13,433 nt of DNA from positions 1 to 13,433 of the forward strand of contig SVKT01000034.1 of the NCBI GenBank assembly GCA_015068335.1, in the 5' to 3' direction. The translations under genes were made by a program, and so were the position numbers. The DNA is from Oscillospiraceae bacterium. Its GTDB lineage: Bacteria; Bacillota; Clostridia; Oscillospirales; Oscillospiraceae. Positions within the stretch are counted from its first letter, which is position 1; each line of letters begins with the position of its first letter. A model generated the notes under the pieces. That model was given only the letters and a program-made list of their open reading frames with translations. It searched no databases and was not told the DNA's origin. Of this stretch, positions 1 through 6,859 are shown in pieces.

Positions 1-1
1 C

Positions 2-286
2 CTCAGCGAACTGATTTCTACGGGAGAGAGCACTCAGGCCGAGCCGGAGAAGATCGTCAACATCAACGATATGCTGGAAGACCTGATCCAGCAGTCGGTG
101 GCATTGATAGGCAAACCTGTGGCGCTGATGAATAAGGATGATAAGGTGAAGGCCATCCGCTTCCTGAACCAGAACGGTGCCTTCCTCGTGACAAAATCCG
201 GCGATAAGATCGCGAAATACTTCGGCATTTCCAAATATACCCTATACTCTTACATTGACACGAAACAGGAGGGTAAAGCCACATGA
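2..286 (+). CDS. YheO/DauR-family transcriptional regulator, C-terminal part
   Basis: This is the 3' end of a gene that begins before the window; the frame is open from base 2, giving the last 94 residues. The C-terminal half contains KAIRFLNQNGAFLVTKSGDK followed by IAKYFGISKYTLYSYID, which I recognise as the DauR-like helix-turn-helix at the end of YheO-family regulators. The N-terminal PAS-like YheO sensor domain would lie upstream and is not visible. Characterised relatives in Pseudomonas (DauR, DguR) control D-amino-acid catabolism; that is family knowledge and not shown here. The stop overlaps the next start as ATGA (283-286), so the two genes are probably translationally coupled and the regulator probably controls its own operon. 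The family call is fairly sure; the effector is unknown. An ATG at 71 is internal to the reading frame and is not the true start. Confidence 0.82.
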   Translation, partial: LSELISTGESTQAEPEKIVNINDMLEDLIQQSVALIGKPVALMNKDDKVKAIRFLNQNGAFLVTKSGDKIAKYFGISKYTLYSYIDTKQEGKAT

Positions 287-1758
287 TCGATCTGACTATC
301 AACAAGCAGGGTCTTGCCAACAACATTAAGAAGGCAAAGGAAAATGGAATCATCATCCCCACTATCGCCCAGATGCAGCATCCCGAGACCATCCCCGAGA
401 AGATTCAGGAGCGGCTGAAAAATGTGGGCTTGTGGGAGGTCAATCCGCTGAACCTGTTCCGCATCACCTGGAAGAACGAGGCAAAGGAGAGCGGTGGTTT
501 GTTCCAGGCCGTGCCCAACTACGTGGAACTGCCCTCCGAACTGACCGGCGTGCCCTGCCGCATCATCGCTATGGTGGGCAAGTGGTTCCCCACGGGCTGC
601 CACAAGGTGGGCGCATCCTTCGGCTGTCTGTCACCCCGTCTGGTCACCGGCCAGTTCGACGTGGAGAAGCACAAGGCCGTGTGGCCCTCCACCGGCAACT
701 ACTGCCGCGGCGGCGCCTTCAACTCCCGCCTGCTGGGTGCCCAGGGCGTGGCCATCCTGCCTGCCGAGATGAGCCAGGAGCGCTTTGACTGGCTCCACGA
801 GATCGGCGCCGAGGTCATTGCCACCCCCGGCTGCGAGTCCAACGTCAAGGAGATCTTTGACAAGACCAACGAGTTGAAGCAGAACCCTCTGTATATGATC
901 TTCAACCAGTTTGAGGAGATGGGCAATCCCCTGTGGCACTATAACGTCACCGGCAACGCGCTCTCGGACGTGTTTGAAGCCGTCAAACGCCCCGGCGACC
1001 GGTTTGCCGGCGCCTGCTTTACCTCCGGCTCTGCCGGTACGATGTCTGCCGGCGACCTGCTGAAAGAGAAGTATCCCCACCTGAAACTGGGTGTGGGCGA
1101 GGCGCTGCAATGCCCCACCATCCTGAACAACGGCTTCGGCGGCCACCGCATCGAGGGTATCGGCGACAAGCACATTCCCTGGATCCACAACGTGAAGAAC
1201 ACCGATGTGGCCATCGCCATCGACGATGAGGACTCCCAGCGCCTGCTACGCCTGTTCAATACTCCCGAGGGCAAGGCCTATCTGCTGGATACCCTGAAAC
1301 TGGATCCCGAACTGGTGGAGAAACTGTCCTGGCTGGGGATCTCCGGCATCGCCAATGTGCTCTGCTGCATCAAGATGGCCAAGTACTACGAGTTTACCGA
1401 GCGTGACGTGGTGGGCACCGTTCTCACTGACTCTGCCGTGATGTACGGCAGCCGTATCGCAGAACTCAACGAGATGCACGGCGCCTATAATGCCACCGAG
1501 GCCGTTCTGGACCATCACCTGCATATGCTGAATCTCAAAACCGACCATATGATGGAGATGGGCTATGCCGAGCGCAAGCGCGTCCATAATTTGAAGTACT
1601 ATACCTGGGTGGAGCAGCAGGGGAAGGAGACCGAGGAACTCAACGCCCTGTGGTACGATACCGAAGGCACCTGGGACGCCGTCCACGCACAGGCGAAGGA
1701 CCTGGATGCGCTCATCAATGCCTTCAACGAAGAAGCTGGCGTGCTGAAAAACCTGTAA
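283..1758 (+). CDS. Fold-type II PLP-dependent enzyme, substrate unassigned
   Basis: The 491-residue protein belongs to the tryptophan synthase beta/threonine dehydratase superfamily. PTGCHKVGAS (103-112) looks like the cofactor-lysine segment with Lys108 forming the Schiff base, and its His-Lys pair recalls TrpB. STGNYCRGG (136-144) resembles the Ser-Thr-Gly-Asn substrate loop, and TSGSAGTMSAGD (247-258) the glycine-rich phosphate-binding loop. GFGGHRIEGIGDKHIPW (284-300) and TDSAVMYGS (382-390) are further conserved-looking blocks. It is longer than TrpB or cysteine synthase (roughly 300-400 residues), with extra N- and C-terminal segments. I know similar clostridial proteins annotated only as PLP-dependent enzymes and cannot name the reaction. 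A lyase or beta-replacement on an amino acid is inferred from fold and context. The ATG overlaps the regulator stop (ATGA), and a threonine synthase-like gene follows on the same strand. Confidence 0.88.
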   Translation: MIDLTINKQGLANNIKKAKENGIIIPTIAQMQHPETIPEKIQERLKNVGLWEVNPLNLFRITWKNEAKESGGLFQAVPNYVELPSELTGVPCRIIAMVGKWFPTGCHKVGASFGCLSPRLVTGQFDVEKHKAVWPSTGNYCRGGAFNSRLLGAQGVAILPAEMSQERFDWLHEIGAEVIATPGCESNVKEIFDKTNELKQNPLYMIFNQFEEMGNPLWHYNVTGNALSDVFEAVKRPGDRFAGACFTSGSAGTMSAGDLLKEKYPHLKLGVGEALQCPTILNNGFGGHRIEGIGDKHIPWIHNVKNTDVAIAIDDEDSQRLLRLFNTPEGKAYLLDTLKLDPELVEKLSWLGISGIANVLCCIKMAKYYEFTERDVVGTVLTDSAVMYGSRIAELNEMHGAYNATEAVLDHHLHMLNLKTDHMMEMGYAERKRVHNLKYYTWVEQQGKETEELNALWYDTEGTWDAVHAQAKDLDALINAFNEEAGVLKNL

Positions 1759-1781
1759 AGCGAAGTTGCATTACATCGCCT

Positions 1782-1809
1782 CAAAGGCGGGGCATTTGCC
1801 CCGCCTTTG
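1782..1809 (+). promoter_or_regulatory. Perfect intergenic hairpin between the two PLP enzyme genes
   Basis: CAAAGGCGGGGC (1782-1793) and GCCCCGCCTTTG (1798-1809) are perfect inverted repeats with a 4-nt ATTT loop. No U-run follows: the next bases are CCTGAGG and then the ribosome binding site of the downstream gene. A simple intrinsic terminator is therefore unlikely; an mRNA stabiliser, processing site or partial attenuator fits better. The role is inference. Confidence 0.7.
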
Positions 1810-1832
1810 CCTGAGGATGGAGGAGAGATTCT

Positions 1833-3074
1833 ATGAAACACGTTCTCTGCGGCAAGTGTGTAAAATGCGGAAAGGAATACGCCGCTGTGCCGGATCTGAC
1901 GAACTGCGAATGCGGCGGGATCCTGGAAATCACCTATGATTATGCGTACATCAAAACCCAACTGACCAAGGAAAAACTGGCGGCACGCACCGAGCGCACG
2001 ATGTGGCGCTATCGGGAACTGCTGCCTGTGGAGGAAACCACAGAACCCACGCCTCTGCGGGTGGGTTGGAGTCCGCTGTATGAGGAACCCCGCCTGGCAG
2101 AGGAACTGGGGCTGAAACGATTGTGGGTCAAAGACGACGGCCTGAACCCCACCGCATCCCTGAAAGACCGCGCCAGCGCAATGGCAGTGGCCAAGGCCCG
2201 GGAAGCAGGGGCGAAGGTGATCGCCTGCTCCTCCACCGGCAATGCGGCCTCCTCTCTGGCCGGCAACGCCGCGGCGGCAGGGCTGAAAACCTATATTTTT
2301 GTTCCGTCCCGCGCCCCCAAGGGGAAGGTGGCGCAGTTGATGACCTTCGGCGCCAACGTGATCTCCGTGCAGGGCAGTTACGAAGAGACCTTTGAACTGT
2401 CCAAAGCGGCCATCGACAAATGGGGCTGGTATAACCGCAATGCCGCCATCAATCCTTATCTGTCCGAGGGAAAAAAGACGGTCTCTCTGGAAATTATGGA
2501 GCAACTGAACTGGGAAGTTCCGGATTATATCGCCATCTCCGTGGGTGACGGCTGCACCATCGCGGGCCTTTGGAAAGGCCTGAAAGATCTGTACGCCATC
2601 GGCTTTATCGACCGCCTGCCCCGGCTCATCTCCGCACAGGCGGAGGGGTGCTGCCCCCTGAACCGCGCCATCGAGAGCGGGGAGGATTGGTATCCTATGG
2701 AGGAGAACACCCTTGCGGACTCCATCGCCGTGGGCGTGCCCCGCAACGCCGATAAGGCGCTGATGGCCATCCGGGAGAGCAACGGTCTGGTGGTCAACGT
2801 GTCCGACGCCGAAATTATGGCGGCGCAGAAACTGCTGGGCAAGACCTGCGGCGTGTTCGGTGAGCCTGCTGGCGTCACCGGAACGGCGGGCGTGAAGAAA
2901 CTGTGCGAACAGGGCGTGCTCGGCAGGGATGACACCGTGGTGTCCGTGGTCACGGGCAACGGATTGAAAGATGTTGCCAATGCCATCGCTGCCTGCGGCG
3001 AGCCGATCTCCATTCCCAACGATATGGAACTGCTGCTGCGGGCCTTTGCGGACAAGGGCATCGTTGTGGAATAA
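1833..3074 (+). CDS. thrC: Threonine synthase-family PLP enzyme with N-terminal zinc ribbon
   Basis: Threonine synthase converts O-phosphohomoserine to L-threonine in the cytoplasm. The 413-residue protein starts with a cysteine-rich ribbon (Cys6, 9, 12, 25, 27), as in many clostridial and archaeal ThrC proteins. The PLP lysine is Lys111 in NPTASLKDR (105-113), where classical enzymes more often read PTGSFKDR. STGNAASS (134-141), SVGDGCTIAGLWKG (236-249) and the ThrC-like TGNGLKD (374-380) follow in the expected order. GGAGGAG at 1819-1825 lies 7 nt before the ATG, so the start is secure. It is third in line after the regulator and the other PLP enzyme and ends at a strong terminator. No homoserine kinase or dehydrogenase gene is visible nearby, so a related amino-acid reaction is possible; fold and family are much surer than the reaction. 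Confidence 0.82.
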   Translation: MKHVLCGKCVKCGKEYAAVPDLTNCECGGILEITYDYAYIKTQLTKEKLAARTERTMWRYRELLPVEETTEPTPLRVGWSPLYEEPRLAEELGLKRLWVKDDGLNPTASLKDRASAMAVAKAREAGAKVIACSSTGNAASSLAGNAAAAGLKTYIFVPSRAPKGKVAQLMTFGANVISVQGSYEETFELSKAAIDKWGWYNRNAAINPYLSEGKKTVSLEIMEQLNWEVPDYIAISVGDGCTIAGLWKGLKDLYAIGFIDRLPRLISAQAEGCCPLNRAIESGEDWYPMEENTLADSIAVGVPRNADKALMAIRESNGLVVNVSDAEIMAAQKLLGKTCGVFGEPAGVTGTAGVKKLCEQGVLGRDDTVVSVVTGNGLKDVANAIAACGEPISIPNDMELLLRAFADKGIVVE

Positions 3075-3086
3075 GAAGATGGACAG

Positions 3087-3131
3087 AAAAAAGAGCAGCC
3101 CCGACAGGAAAGCCTGTCGGGGCTGTTTTTT
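3087..3131. terminator. Bidirectional intrinsic terminator
   Basis: A perfect 13-bp stem, CAGCCCCGACAGG (3096-3108) with CCTGTCGGGGCTG (3113-3125), has an AAAG loop. It is followed by six T on the + strand (3126-3131) and preceded by six A (3087-3092), which give a U-run on the - strand three bases after the stem. It lies between convergent genes, 21 nt after the ThrC-like stop and 5 nt after the CBS gene stop, and should end both transcripts. Confidence 0.93.
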
Positions 3132-3136
3132 GATCG

Positions 3137-3577
3137 TCAAACCAGGACTGCGTCTTTGGTCCGCTGTTCCTCTGCGAAGTGGCGGATGATGTCCTTTCTG
3201 GTCACGATGCCGATGAAGATACCGGTGTCGTCCACCACGGGGATGAAGTTCTGGCTCATAGCGCTGTCCAGCAGTTCGTCCACCGTCACGGTGATCCGTA
3301 CGGCGGGGTAGGTATTTTTTTTCAGCAGGTCGGAGACCAGTAACTGCTCCATCGATTTCATAGACAGTTCTTTCTGGGCGTCCGGGTCCGTTTCGGACAG
3401 TAACTGCCACAGGAAGTCGCCTTCGCTGACGGTGCCCACGTATTGCCCGTTCCGGCTGATTACGGGGATGGCGGTGTAGCCGTGGTGCCGCATCTTCTCC
3501 AAGCCCTGTCGGAAGGTATAATCGTCATACAGGTAGGCAACGCGGTTTTTGGGAAGAAGAAAATAAGCGATGTTCAC
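3137..3577 (-). CDS. Small CBS-domain-pair protein
   Basis: The protein is a stand-alone CBS pair. The first domain covers roughly residues 10-60 (YDDYTFRQGLEKMRHHGYTA, then IPVISRNGQYVGTVSEGDFL) and the second roughly 80-135 (TVDELLDSAMSQNFIPVVDD, then IFIGIVTRKDIIRHF). Such pairs usually bind adenine nucleotides as cytoplasmic sensors; no catalytic or DNA-binding domain is present, so the partner is unknown. Start choice: an ATG at 3589 has GGAG only 2 nt away. The GTG at 3577 has GAGG with a 6-nt spacer and gives the N-terminus VNIAYFLLPKNRVAYL, matching my memory that relatives begin MNI.FFL.PK. I therefore prefer GTG (146 residues; 150 from the ATG). It is transcribed toward the ThrC-like gene and shares its terminator. 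A - strand promoter should lie in 3600-3690, where I see only -10-like TATAGT/TATAGA sequence and no good -35. Confidence 0.87.
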   Translation of the reverse strand: MNIAYFLLPKNRVAYLYDDYTFRQGLEKMRHHGYTAIPVISRNGQYVGTVSEGDFLWQLLSETDPDAQKELSMKSMEQLLVSDLLKKNTYPAVRITVTVDELLDSAMSQNFIPVVDDTGIFIGIVTRKDIIRHFAEEQRTKDAVLV

Positions 3578-3699
3578 GAAATGCCTCATTTCTCCGGCGC
3601 GGAAAGTCCGCTGGCAGGTGGTAGTTCCTTCTATCTATACTATACAGCAAGTTTCAGGAAAAATGTTGAATAAATTATAAAATCGCTTCCAAATCTTAC

Positions 3700-3728
3700 T
3701 TTACATTTTTGTTGAAAACTGCTATGAT
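3700..3728 (+). promoter_or_regulatory. Sigma-A-type promoter of the Crp/Fnr gene
   Basis: TTTACA (3700-3705), a 17-nt spacer and TATGAT (3723-3728) form a near-consensus promoter in an A/T-rich gap. The start of transcription is expected near 3735. That is only about 7 nt before the upstream in-frame ATG at 3742, which supports the downstream start at 3766. Confidence 0.78.
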
Positions 3729-3751
3729 TGAGATGTGATTTATGCAACAGA

Positions 3752-3757
3752 AAGGGG
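3752..3757 (+). promoter_or_regulatory. Ribosome binding site deciding the Crp/Fnr start
   Basis: AAGGGG lies 8 nt before the ATG at 3766. It falls inside the longer reading frame that begins at 3742, so it favours the 220-residue product over the 228-residue one. Confidence 0.7.
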
Positions 3758-3765
3758 ATGTCCAA

Positions 3766-4428
3766 ATGCTGGCAGAGCAGGAACTGGAACAAAGCCCGTT
3801 GTTTCAGAACATCAGTTATGAGGAATATCGCCGGATGCTCACCTGTTTTCAGGCGGTGCAGCGGAGTTTTCGGGCAGAGGATCTGATCTACGATTTCGGC
3901 GCGCCGAAGAATGATGCCGTGGGCATTATCGAGCGTGGAACGGCGCAGTTGATCCGCATCGACGAGGAGGGCGTTTCCACGGTGATGGAAGAACTCGGCC
4001 CCGGCGGTGTGTTCGGCAAGACGCTGGCCTTTGCCGCATCGGGAGAGGACAGTCTGGAAGTGATCTGCCGCACGCCCTGCGATGTGCTGTTCATCGACTA
4101 TTCCCATATCCTGAAACGCTGCGAAAACGCCTGCACCCACCACAGCATTCTGGTGCAGAATATGCTGAAACTGATGGCGGACAAGGCGCAGGCGCTCAGC
4201 GAGCGCATCGACGTGCTCTCCCGCCGATCCATCCGGGAAAAACTGGTGTGCTATTTCCGCCAACTGGCGGAAAAATCCGGCACATCGACCTTTACGCTGC
4301 CCTTTTCCCTCAGTACGCTGGCGGACTATATCGCCACAGACCGCAGTGCGATGATGCGCGAACTCAAACGCCTGCGGGAGGAGGAGATCGTCCGTTCGGA
4401 CGGCAGAAAGTTCACGGTAGAACTGTAA
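3766..4428 (+). CDS. Crp/Fnr-family transcriptional regulator
   Basis: This 220-residue cytoplasmic protein has the usual length and layout of the family. An N-terminal cyclic-nucleotide-binding-type beta barrel (roughly residues 10-115) includes DAVGIIERGTAQLIRIDEEG and LGPGGVFG. A long dimer helix follows (about 115-150, ILVQNMLKLMADKAQALSER). The C-terminal winged helix-turn-helix (about 155-220) contains IREKLVCYFRQLAEKSG, then FSLSTLADYIATDRSAMMRE with recognition helix TDRSAMMRELKRL. No N-terminal FNR-type cysteine cluster is seen, so the signal is unknown; cAMP binding cannot be claimed. It has its own promoter, and nfnAB begins 147 nt downstream behind a second promoter, so control of nfnAB is a reasonable inference only. 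I found no convincing TGTGA-N6-TCACA site near either promoter. Confidence 0.9.
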   Translation: MLAEQELEQSPLFQNISYEEYRRMLTCFQAVQRSFRAEDLIYDFGAPKNDAVGIIERGTAQLIRIDEEGVSTVMEELGPGGVFGKTLAFAASGEDSLEVICRTPCDVLFIDYSHILKRCENACTHHSILVQNMLKLMADKAQALSERIDVLSRRSIREKLVCYFRQLAEKSGTSTFTLPFSLSTLADYIATDRSAMMRELKRLREEEIVRSDGRKFTVEL

Positions 4429-4471
4429 AGAGAAAACCTGCCCGTTTTTTGGGGAAACTTGTGTGAATGGA

Positions 4472-4500
4472 TTGACGGGCGCGGGTACGTGATGTACAAT
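4472..4500 (+). promoter_or_regulatory. Strong sigma-A-type promoter of nfnAB
   Basis: TTGACG (4472-4477), an exact 17-nt spacer and TACAAT (4495-4500) give five of six -35 matches and five of six -10 matches to consensus. Transcription should start near 4507, leaving a leader of about 69 nt with no obvious structured RNA element. nfnAB can thus be made apart from the Crp/Fnr gene. Confidence 0.82.
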
Positions 4501-4575
4501 GAAAATAATGTGCCAAGGACAGAAATGTGGAAGTCATTAAGATATAACTGATTACTTGGGAAAGAAGGAAAGAGT

Positions 4576-5418
4576 ATGTATCGCATCGTAAGAAAAGAAT
4601 CCCTGCGGCCCATCGTTACGCTGTATGAGATCGAGGCTCCGCTGGTTGCCAAGAAGGCCCAGCCTGGCCAGTTCATCATCCTGCGTGTGGATGAAAACGG
4701 TGAGCGGATCCCCATCACGATCAACGACTACAACCCCGAGAAGGGCACGGTCACCATCATCGTCCAGACGGTCGGCTCCACCACCGAGAAACTGAGCCAC
4801 CTGAACGAGGGCGACTGCCTGCACGACTTTGTCGGCCCTCTGGGCAAGGCCACCGAGACCGAAGGCAAGAAGAAGGTTGCTGTGGTCGGCGGCGGTGTCG
4901 GCTGCGCCATCGCTTATCCCGTTCTGAAAAAGTTCCACGACTGCGGCGCTGAGGTGCACGCCATCGTTGGTTTCCGCAGCAAGGATCTGGTGATCTTGGA
5001 GGACGACTTCAAGAAGTCCAGCGATAAGTTCATCGTCTGCACCGACGATGGTTCCTATGGCCGCAAGGGTCTGGTCACCGAGGCGCTGAAAGAACTGATC
5101 GACGAGGGCAACCAGTATGACGAAGTGTTCGCCATCGGTCCTATGGTTATGATGAAGTTCGTTTCCAAGACCACCGAGCCCTACGGCATCCCCACCACCG
5201 TTTCTATGAGTCCCATTATGATCGACGGCACCGGTATGTGCGGCGGTTGCCGCCTGAGCGTGGGCGGCGAGATGAAGTTCGCCTGCGTGGACGGCCCCGA
5301 CTTCGACGGCCACAAGGTGGACTGGAATCTGGCGGTCAAGCGCAACCAGATGTATCAGGAATTTGAAAAGCATAAGCACGAGGAGACCTGCAATCTCTTC
5401 AAGAAGGAGGTCCAGTAA
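4576..5418 (+). CDS. nfnA: NfnA: NADH-dependent ferredoxin:NADP+ oxidoreductase, small subunit
   Basis: NfnA carries FAD and a [2Fe-2S] cluster and exchanges electrons with NAD(H). With NfnB it forms the flavin-based electron-bifurcating enzyme that couples reduced ferredoxin plus NADH to NADPH formation, reversibly, in the cytoplasm. The 280 residues match the family. A ferredoxin-reductase-like FAD barrel spans about 1-95, and the nucleotide-binding part starts at VAVVGGGVGCAIAYP (101-115). The C-terminal cluster motif is DGTGMCGGCRLSVGGEMKFAC with Cys222, Cys225 and Cys237. Only three cysteines are present; as I recall from Nfn structures, an aspartate supplies the fourth ligand, and Asp217 is a candidate. 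AAGGAA 5 nt before the ATG supports the start. nfnB begins 2 nt after the stop. Isolated homologues are often annotated as dihydroorotate dehydrogenase electron-transfer or sulfide dehydrogenase subunits; the NfnB partner settles the call. Confidence 0.93.
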   Translation: MYRIVRKESLRPIVTLYEIEAPLVAKKAQPGQFIILRVDENGERIPITINDYNPEKGTVTIIVQTVGSTTEKLSHLNEGDCLHDFVGPLGKATETEGKKKVAVVGGGVGCAIAYPVLKKFHDCGAEVHAIVGFRSKDLVILEDDFKKSSDKFIVCTDDGSYGRKGLVTEALKELIDEGNQYDEVFAIGPMVMMKFVSKTTEPYGIPTTVSMSPIMIDGTGMCGGCRLSVGGEMKFACVDGPDFDGHKVDWNLAVKRNQMYQEFEKHKHEETCNLFKKEVQ

Positions 5419-5420
5419 TT

Positions 5421-6803
5421 ATGGCCAATATGTCTTTGGTGAAAAATCCTATGCCCTCTCAGGACCCCAATGTCCGCAACAAAAACTTTGACGAGGTCGC
5501 TCTGGGCTATACCGCCGAGCAGGCCATCGACGAGGCACAGCGCTGCCTGAACTGCAAGCATAAGCCCTGTATGGGCGGCTGCCCCGTTATGGTACATATT
5601 CCCGAGTTCATCGCCGAAGTGGCCCAGGGTCATTTCGAAGAAGCCTACCAGATCATCGCCGCCACCTCTGCGCTGCCCGCAGTCTGCGGCCGTGTCTGCC
5701 CCCAGGAGAGCCAGTGCGAGAAGTACTGCGTCCGCGGCATCAAGGGCGAGCCCGTGGCCATCGGCCGTCTGGAACGCTTTGTGGCTGACTGGCACAACGC
5801 CAACGCCACCGCCGCTCCCGAGAAGCCCGCTTCCAACGGCCACAAGGTGGCAGTTGTCGGTTCCGGCCCTGCCGGATTGACCTGCGCCGGCGACCTGGCC
5901 CGCAAGGGTTACGACGTCACCGTGTTCGAGGCTCTGCATCTGGCCGGCGGCGTGCTGGTCTACGGCATCCCCGAGTTCCGTCTGCCCAAGGCCATCGTCC
6001 AGAAGGAAGTGGACGGCTTGAAGGCTCTGGGCGTCACCATTGCCACCAACACCGTGGTGGGTCGTACCATCTCCGTGGACGAACTGATGGAGGATATGGG
6101 CTTTGAGGCTGTGTTCATCGGCTCCGGTGCCGGTCTGCCTATGTTTATGGACATCCCCGGCGTCAACTCCCGCGGTGTATACTCCGCCAACGAGTTCCTG
6201 ACCCGTATCAACCTGATGAAGGCCTATCGCCCCGATTCCGACACCCCCATCCAGCACCCCAAGAAGGTCGCTGTCGTGGGCGGCGGCAACGTGGCGATGG
6301 ACGCCGCCCGCTGCGCCAAGCGTCTGGGCGCCGAGGTGTACATCGTCTACCGCCGCGGTATGGAGGAGCTGCCTGCCCGTAAGGAAGAAGTGGAGCACGC
6401 CGAGGAAGAGGGCATCATCTTCAAGACCCTGTGCAACCCCATCGAGATCTTTGCGGATGAGAATGACGACGTCAAGAGCATTCGCTGCATCAAGATGGAA
6501 CTGGGCGAGCCTGATGCATCCGGCCGCCGCCGCCCCATCGAGGTTCCCGGCAGCGAGTTCGACCTGGATGTGGACTGCGTGATTATGTCCCTGGGCACCA
6601 ACCCCAACCCCCTGATCAAGAACACCACCCCCGATATGGAGTTCAACCGTAAGGGCGGTATCGTGGTCAACGAGGACGGCCTGACCTCCAAGGCGGGCGT
6701 CTACGCCGGCGGCGACGCCGTGACCGGCGCTGCCACCGTCATCCTGGCTATGGGCGCCGGCAAGACCGCCGCCAAGGCTATCGACGAGGCTTTGAACAAA
6801 TAA
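5421..6803 (+). CDS. nfnB: NfnB: NADH-dependent ferredoxin:NADP+ oxidoreductase, large subunit (GltD-like)
   Basis: NfnB holds the bifurcating FAD, two [4Fe-4S] clusters and the NADP(H) site. The 460-residue protein has eight N-terminal cysteines in two groups (42, 45, 50, 54 and 89, 93, 99, 103), the pattern shared with the glutamate synthase small subunit. The FAD motif is VAVVGSGPAGLTCAGDLARK (143-162). The NADPH motif is VAVVGGGNVAMDAARCAKRL (283-302), followed by Tyr-Arg-Arg (310-312). The C-terminal FAD-contact region is GVYAGGDAVTGAATVILAMG (426-445). No glutamate synthase large subunit gene is adjacent, whereas nfnA is directly upstream, so NfnB is much more likely than GltD. AAGGAGG (5404-5410), inside the nfnA tail, is the ribosome binding site. 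Codons are very strongly C-ending in this pair, suggesting high expression. A hairpin terminator follows 7 nt after the stop. Confidence 0.94.
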   Translation: MANMSLVKNPMPSQDPNVRNKNFDEVALGYTAEQAIDEAQRCLNCKHKPCMGGCPVMVHIPEFIAEVAQGHFEEAYQIIAATSALPAVCGRVCPQESQCEKYCVRGIKGEPVAIGRLERFVADWHNANATAAPEKPASNGHKVAVVGSGPAGLTCAGDLARKGYDVTVFEALHLAGGVLVYGIPEFRLPKAIVQKEVDGLKALGVTIATNTVVGRTISVDELMEDMGFEAVFIGSGAGLPMFMDIPGVNSRGVYSANEFLTRINLMKAYRPDSDTPIQHPKKVAVVGGGNVAMDAARCAKRLGAEVYIVYRRGMEELPARKEEVEHAEEEGIIFKTLCNPIEIFADENDDVKSIRCIKMELGEPDASGRRRPIEVPGSEFDLDVDCVIMSLGTNPNPLIKNTTPDMEFNRKGGIVVNEDGLTSKAGVYAGGDAVTGAATVILAMGAGKTAAKAIDEALNK

Positions 6804-6810
6804 TGCAGCA

Positions 6811-6841
6811 AAACGAGACGGATTTTCATCCGTCTCGTTTT
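6811..6841 (+). terminator. Terminator-like hairpin after nfnB
   Basis: A 13-bp perfect stem, AAACGAGACGGAT (6811-6823) with ATCCGTCTCGTTT (6828-6840), has a TTTC loop. The T-run is only TTTT (6838-6841) and is partly inside the stem, so termination may be incomplete. The next gene starts only 19 nt later with no room for a promoter between, so leakage here may be functional. Confidence 0.83.
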
Positions 6842-6849
6842 CCCGAACC

Positions 6850-6855
6850 GGAGGA
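6850..6855 (+). promoter_or_regulatory. Ribosome binding site deciding the start at 6860
   Basis: GGAGGA lies 4 nt before the ATG at 6860. The longer frame from 6803 would begin inside the nfnB stop codon and translate through the hairpin, and it has no ribosome binding site of its own. Confidence 0.82.
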
Positions 6856-6859
6856 ATCT

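Noticed and set aside
1599..3410. 603-codon open frame on the - strand opposite the ThrC-like gene
   Set aside because: It runs antisense through a clear PLP enzyme, crosses the bidirectional terminator at 3087-3131 and overlaps the CBS gene on the same strand. Its composition is typical of a GC-rich shadow frame with no recognisable domain.
3590..3699. Possible - strand promoter for the CBS gene around the TATACTATA stretch
   Set aside because: -10-like hexamers are present but no -35 resembling TTGACA lies at 16-18 nt, so I do not report coordinates.
4432..4456. T-run after the Crp/Fnr gene (CCCGTTTTTTGGGG) as a terminator
   Set aside because: I found no stem directly upstream of the T-run that pairs with CCTGCCCG. 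A distant CGGGC downstream would need a long loop.
4462..4477. Possible Crp-type site TGTGA-N6-TGACG at the nfnA promoter
   Set aside because: Only the left half matches the consensus; the right half lacks TCACA, so it is no better than chance.
5355..6398. 347-codon open frame on the - strand opposite nfnA/nfnB
   Set aside because: Shadow of highly biased codons in nfnAB; Gly/Ala/His-rich without a domain or ribosome binding site.
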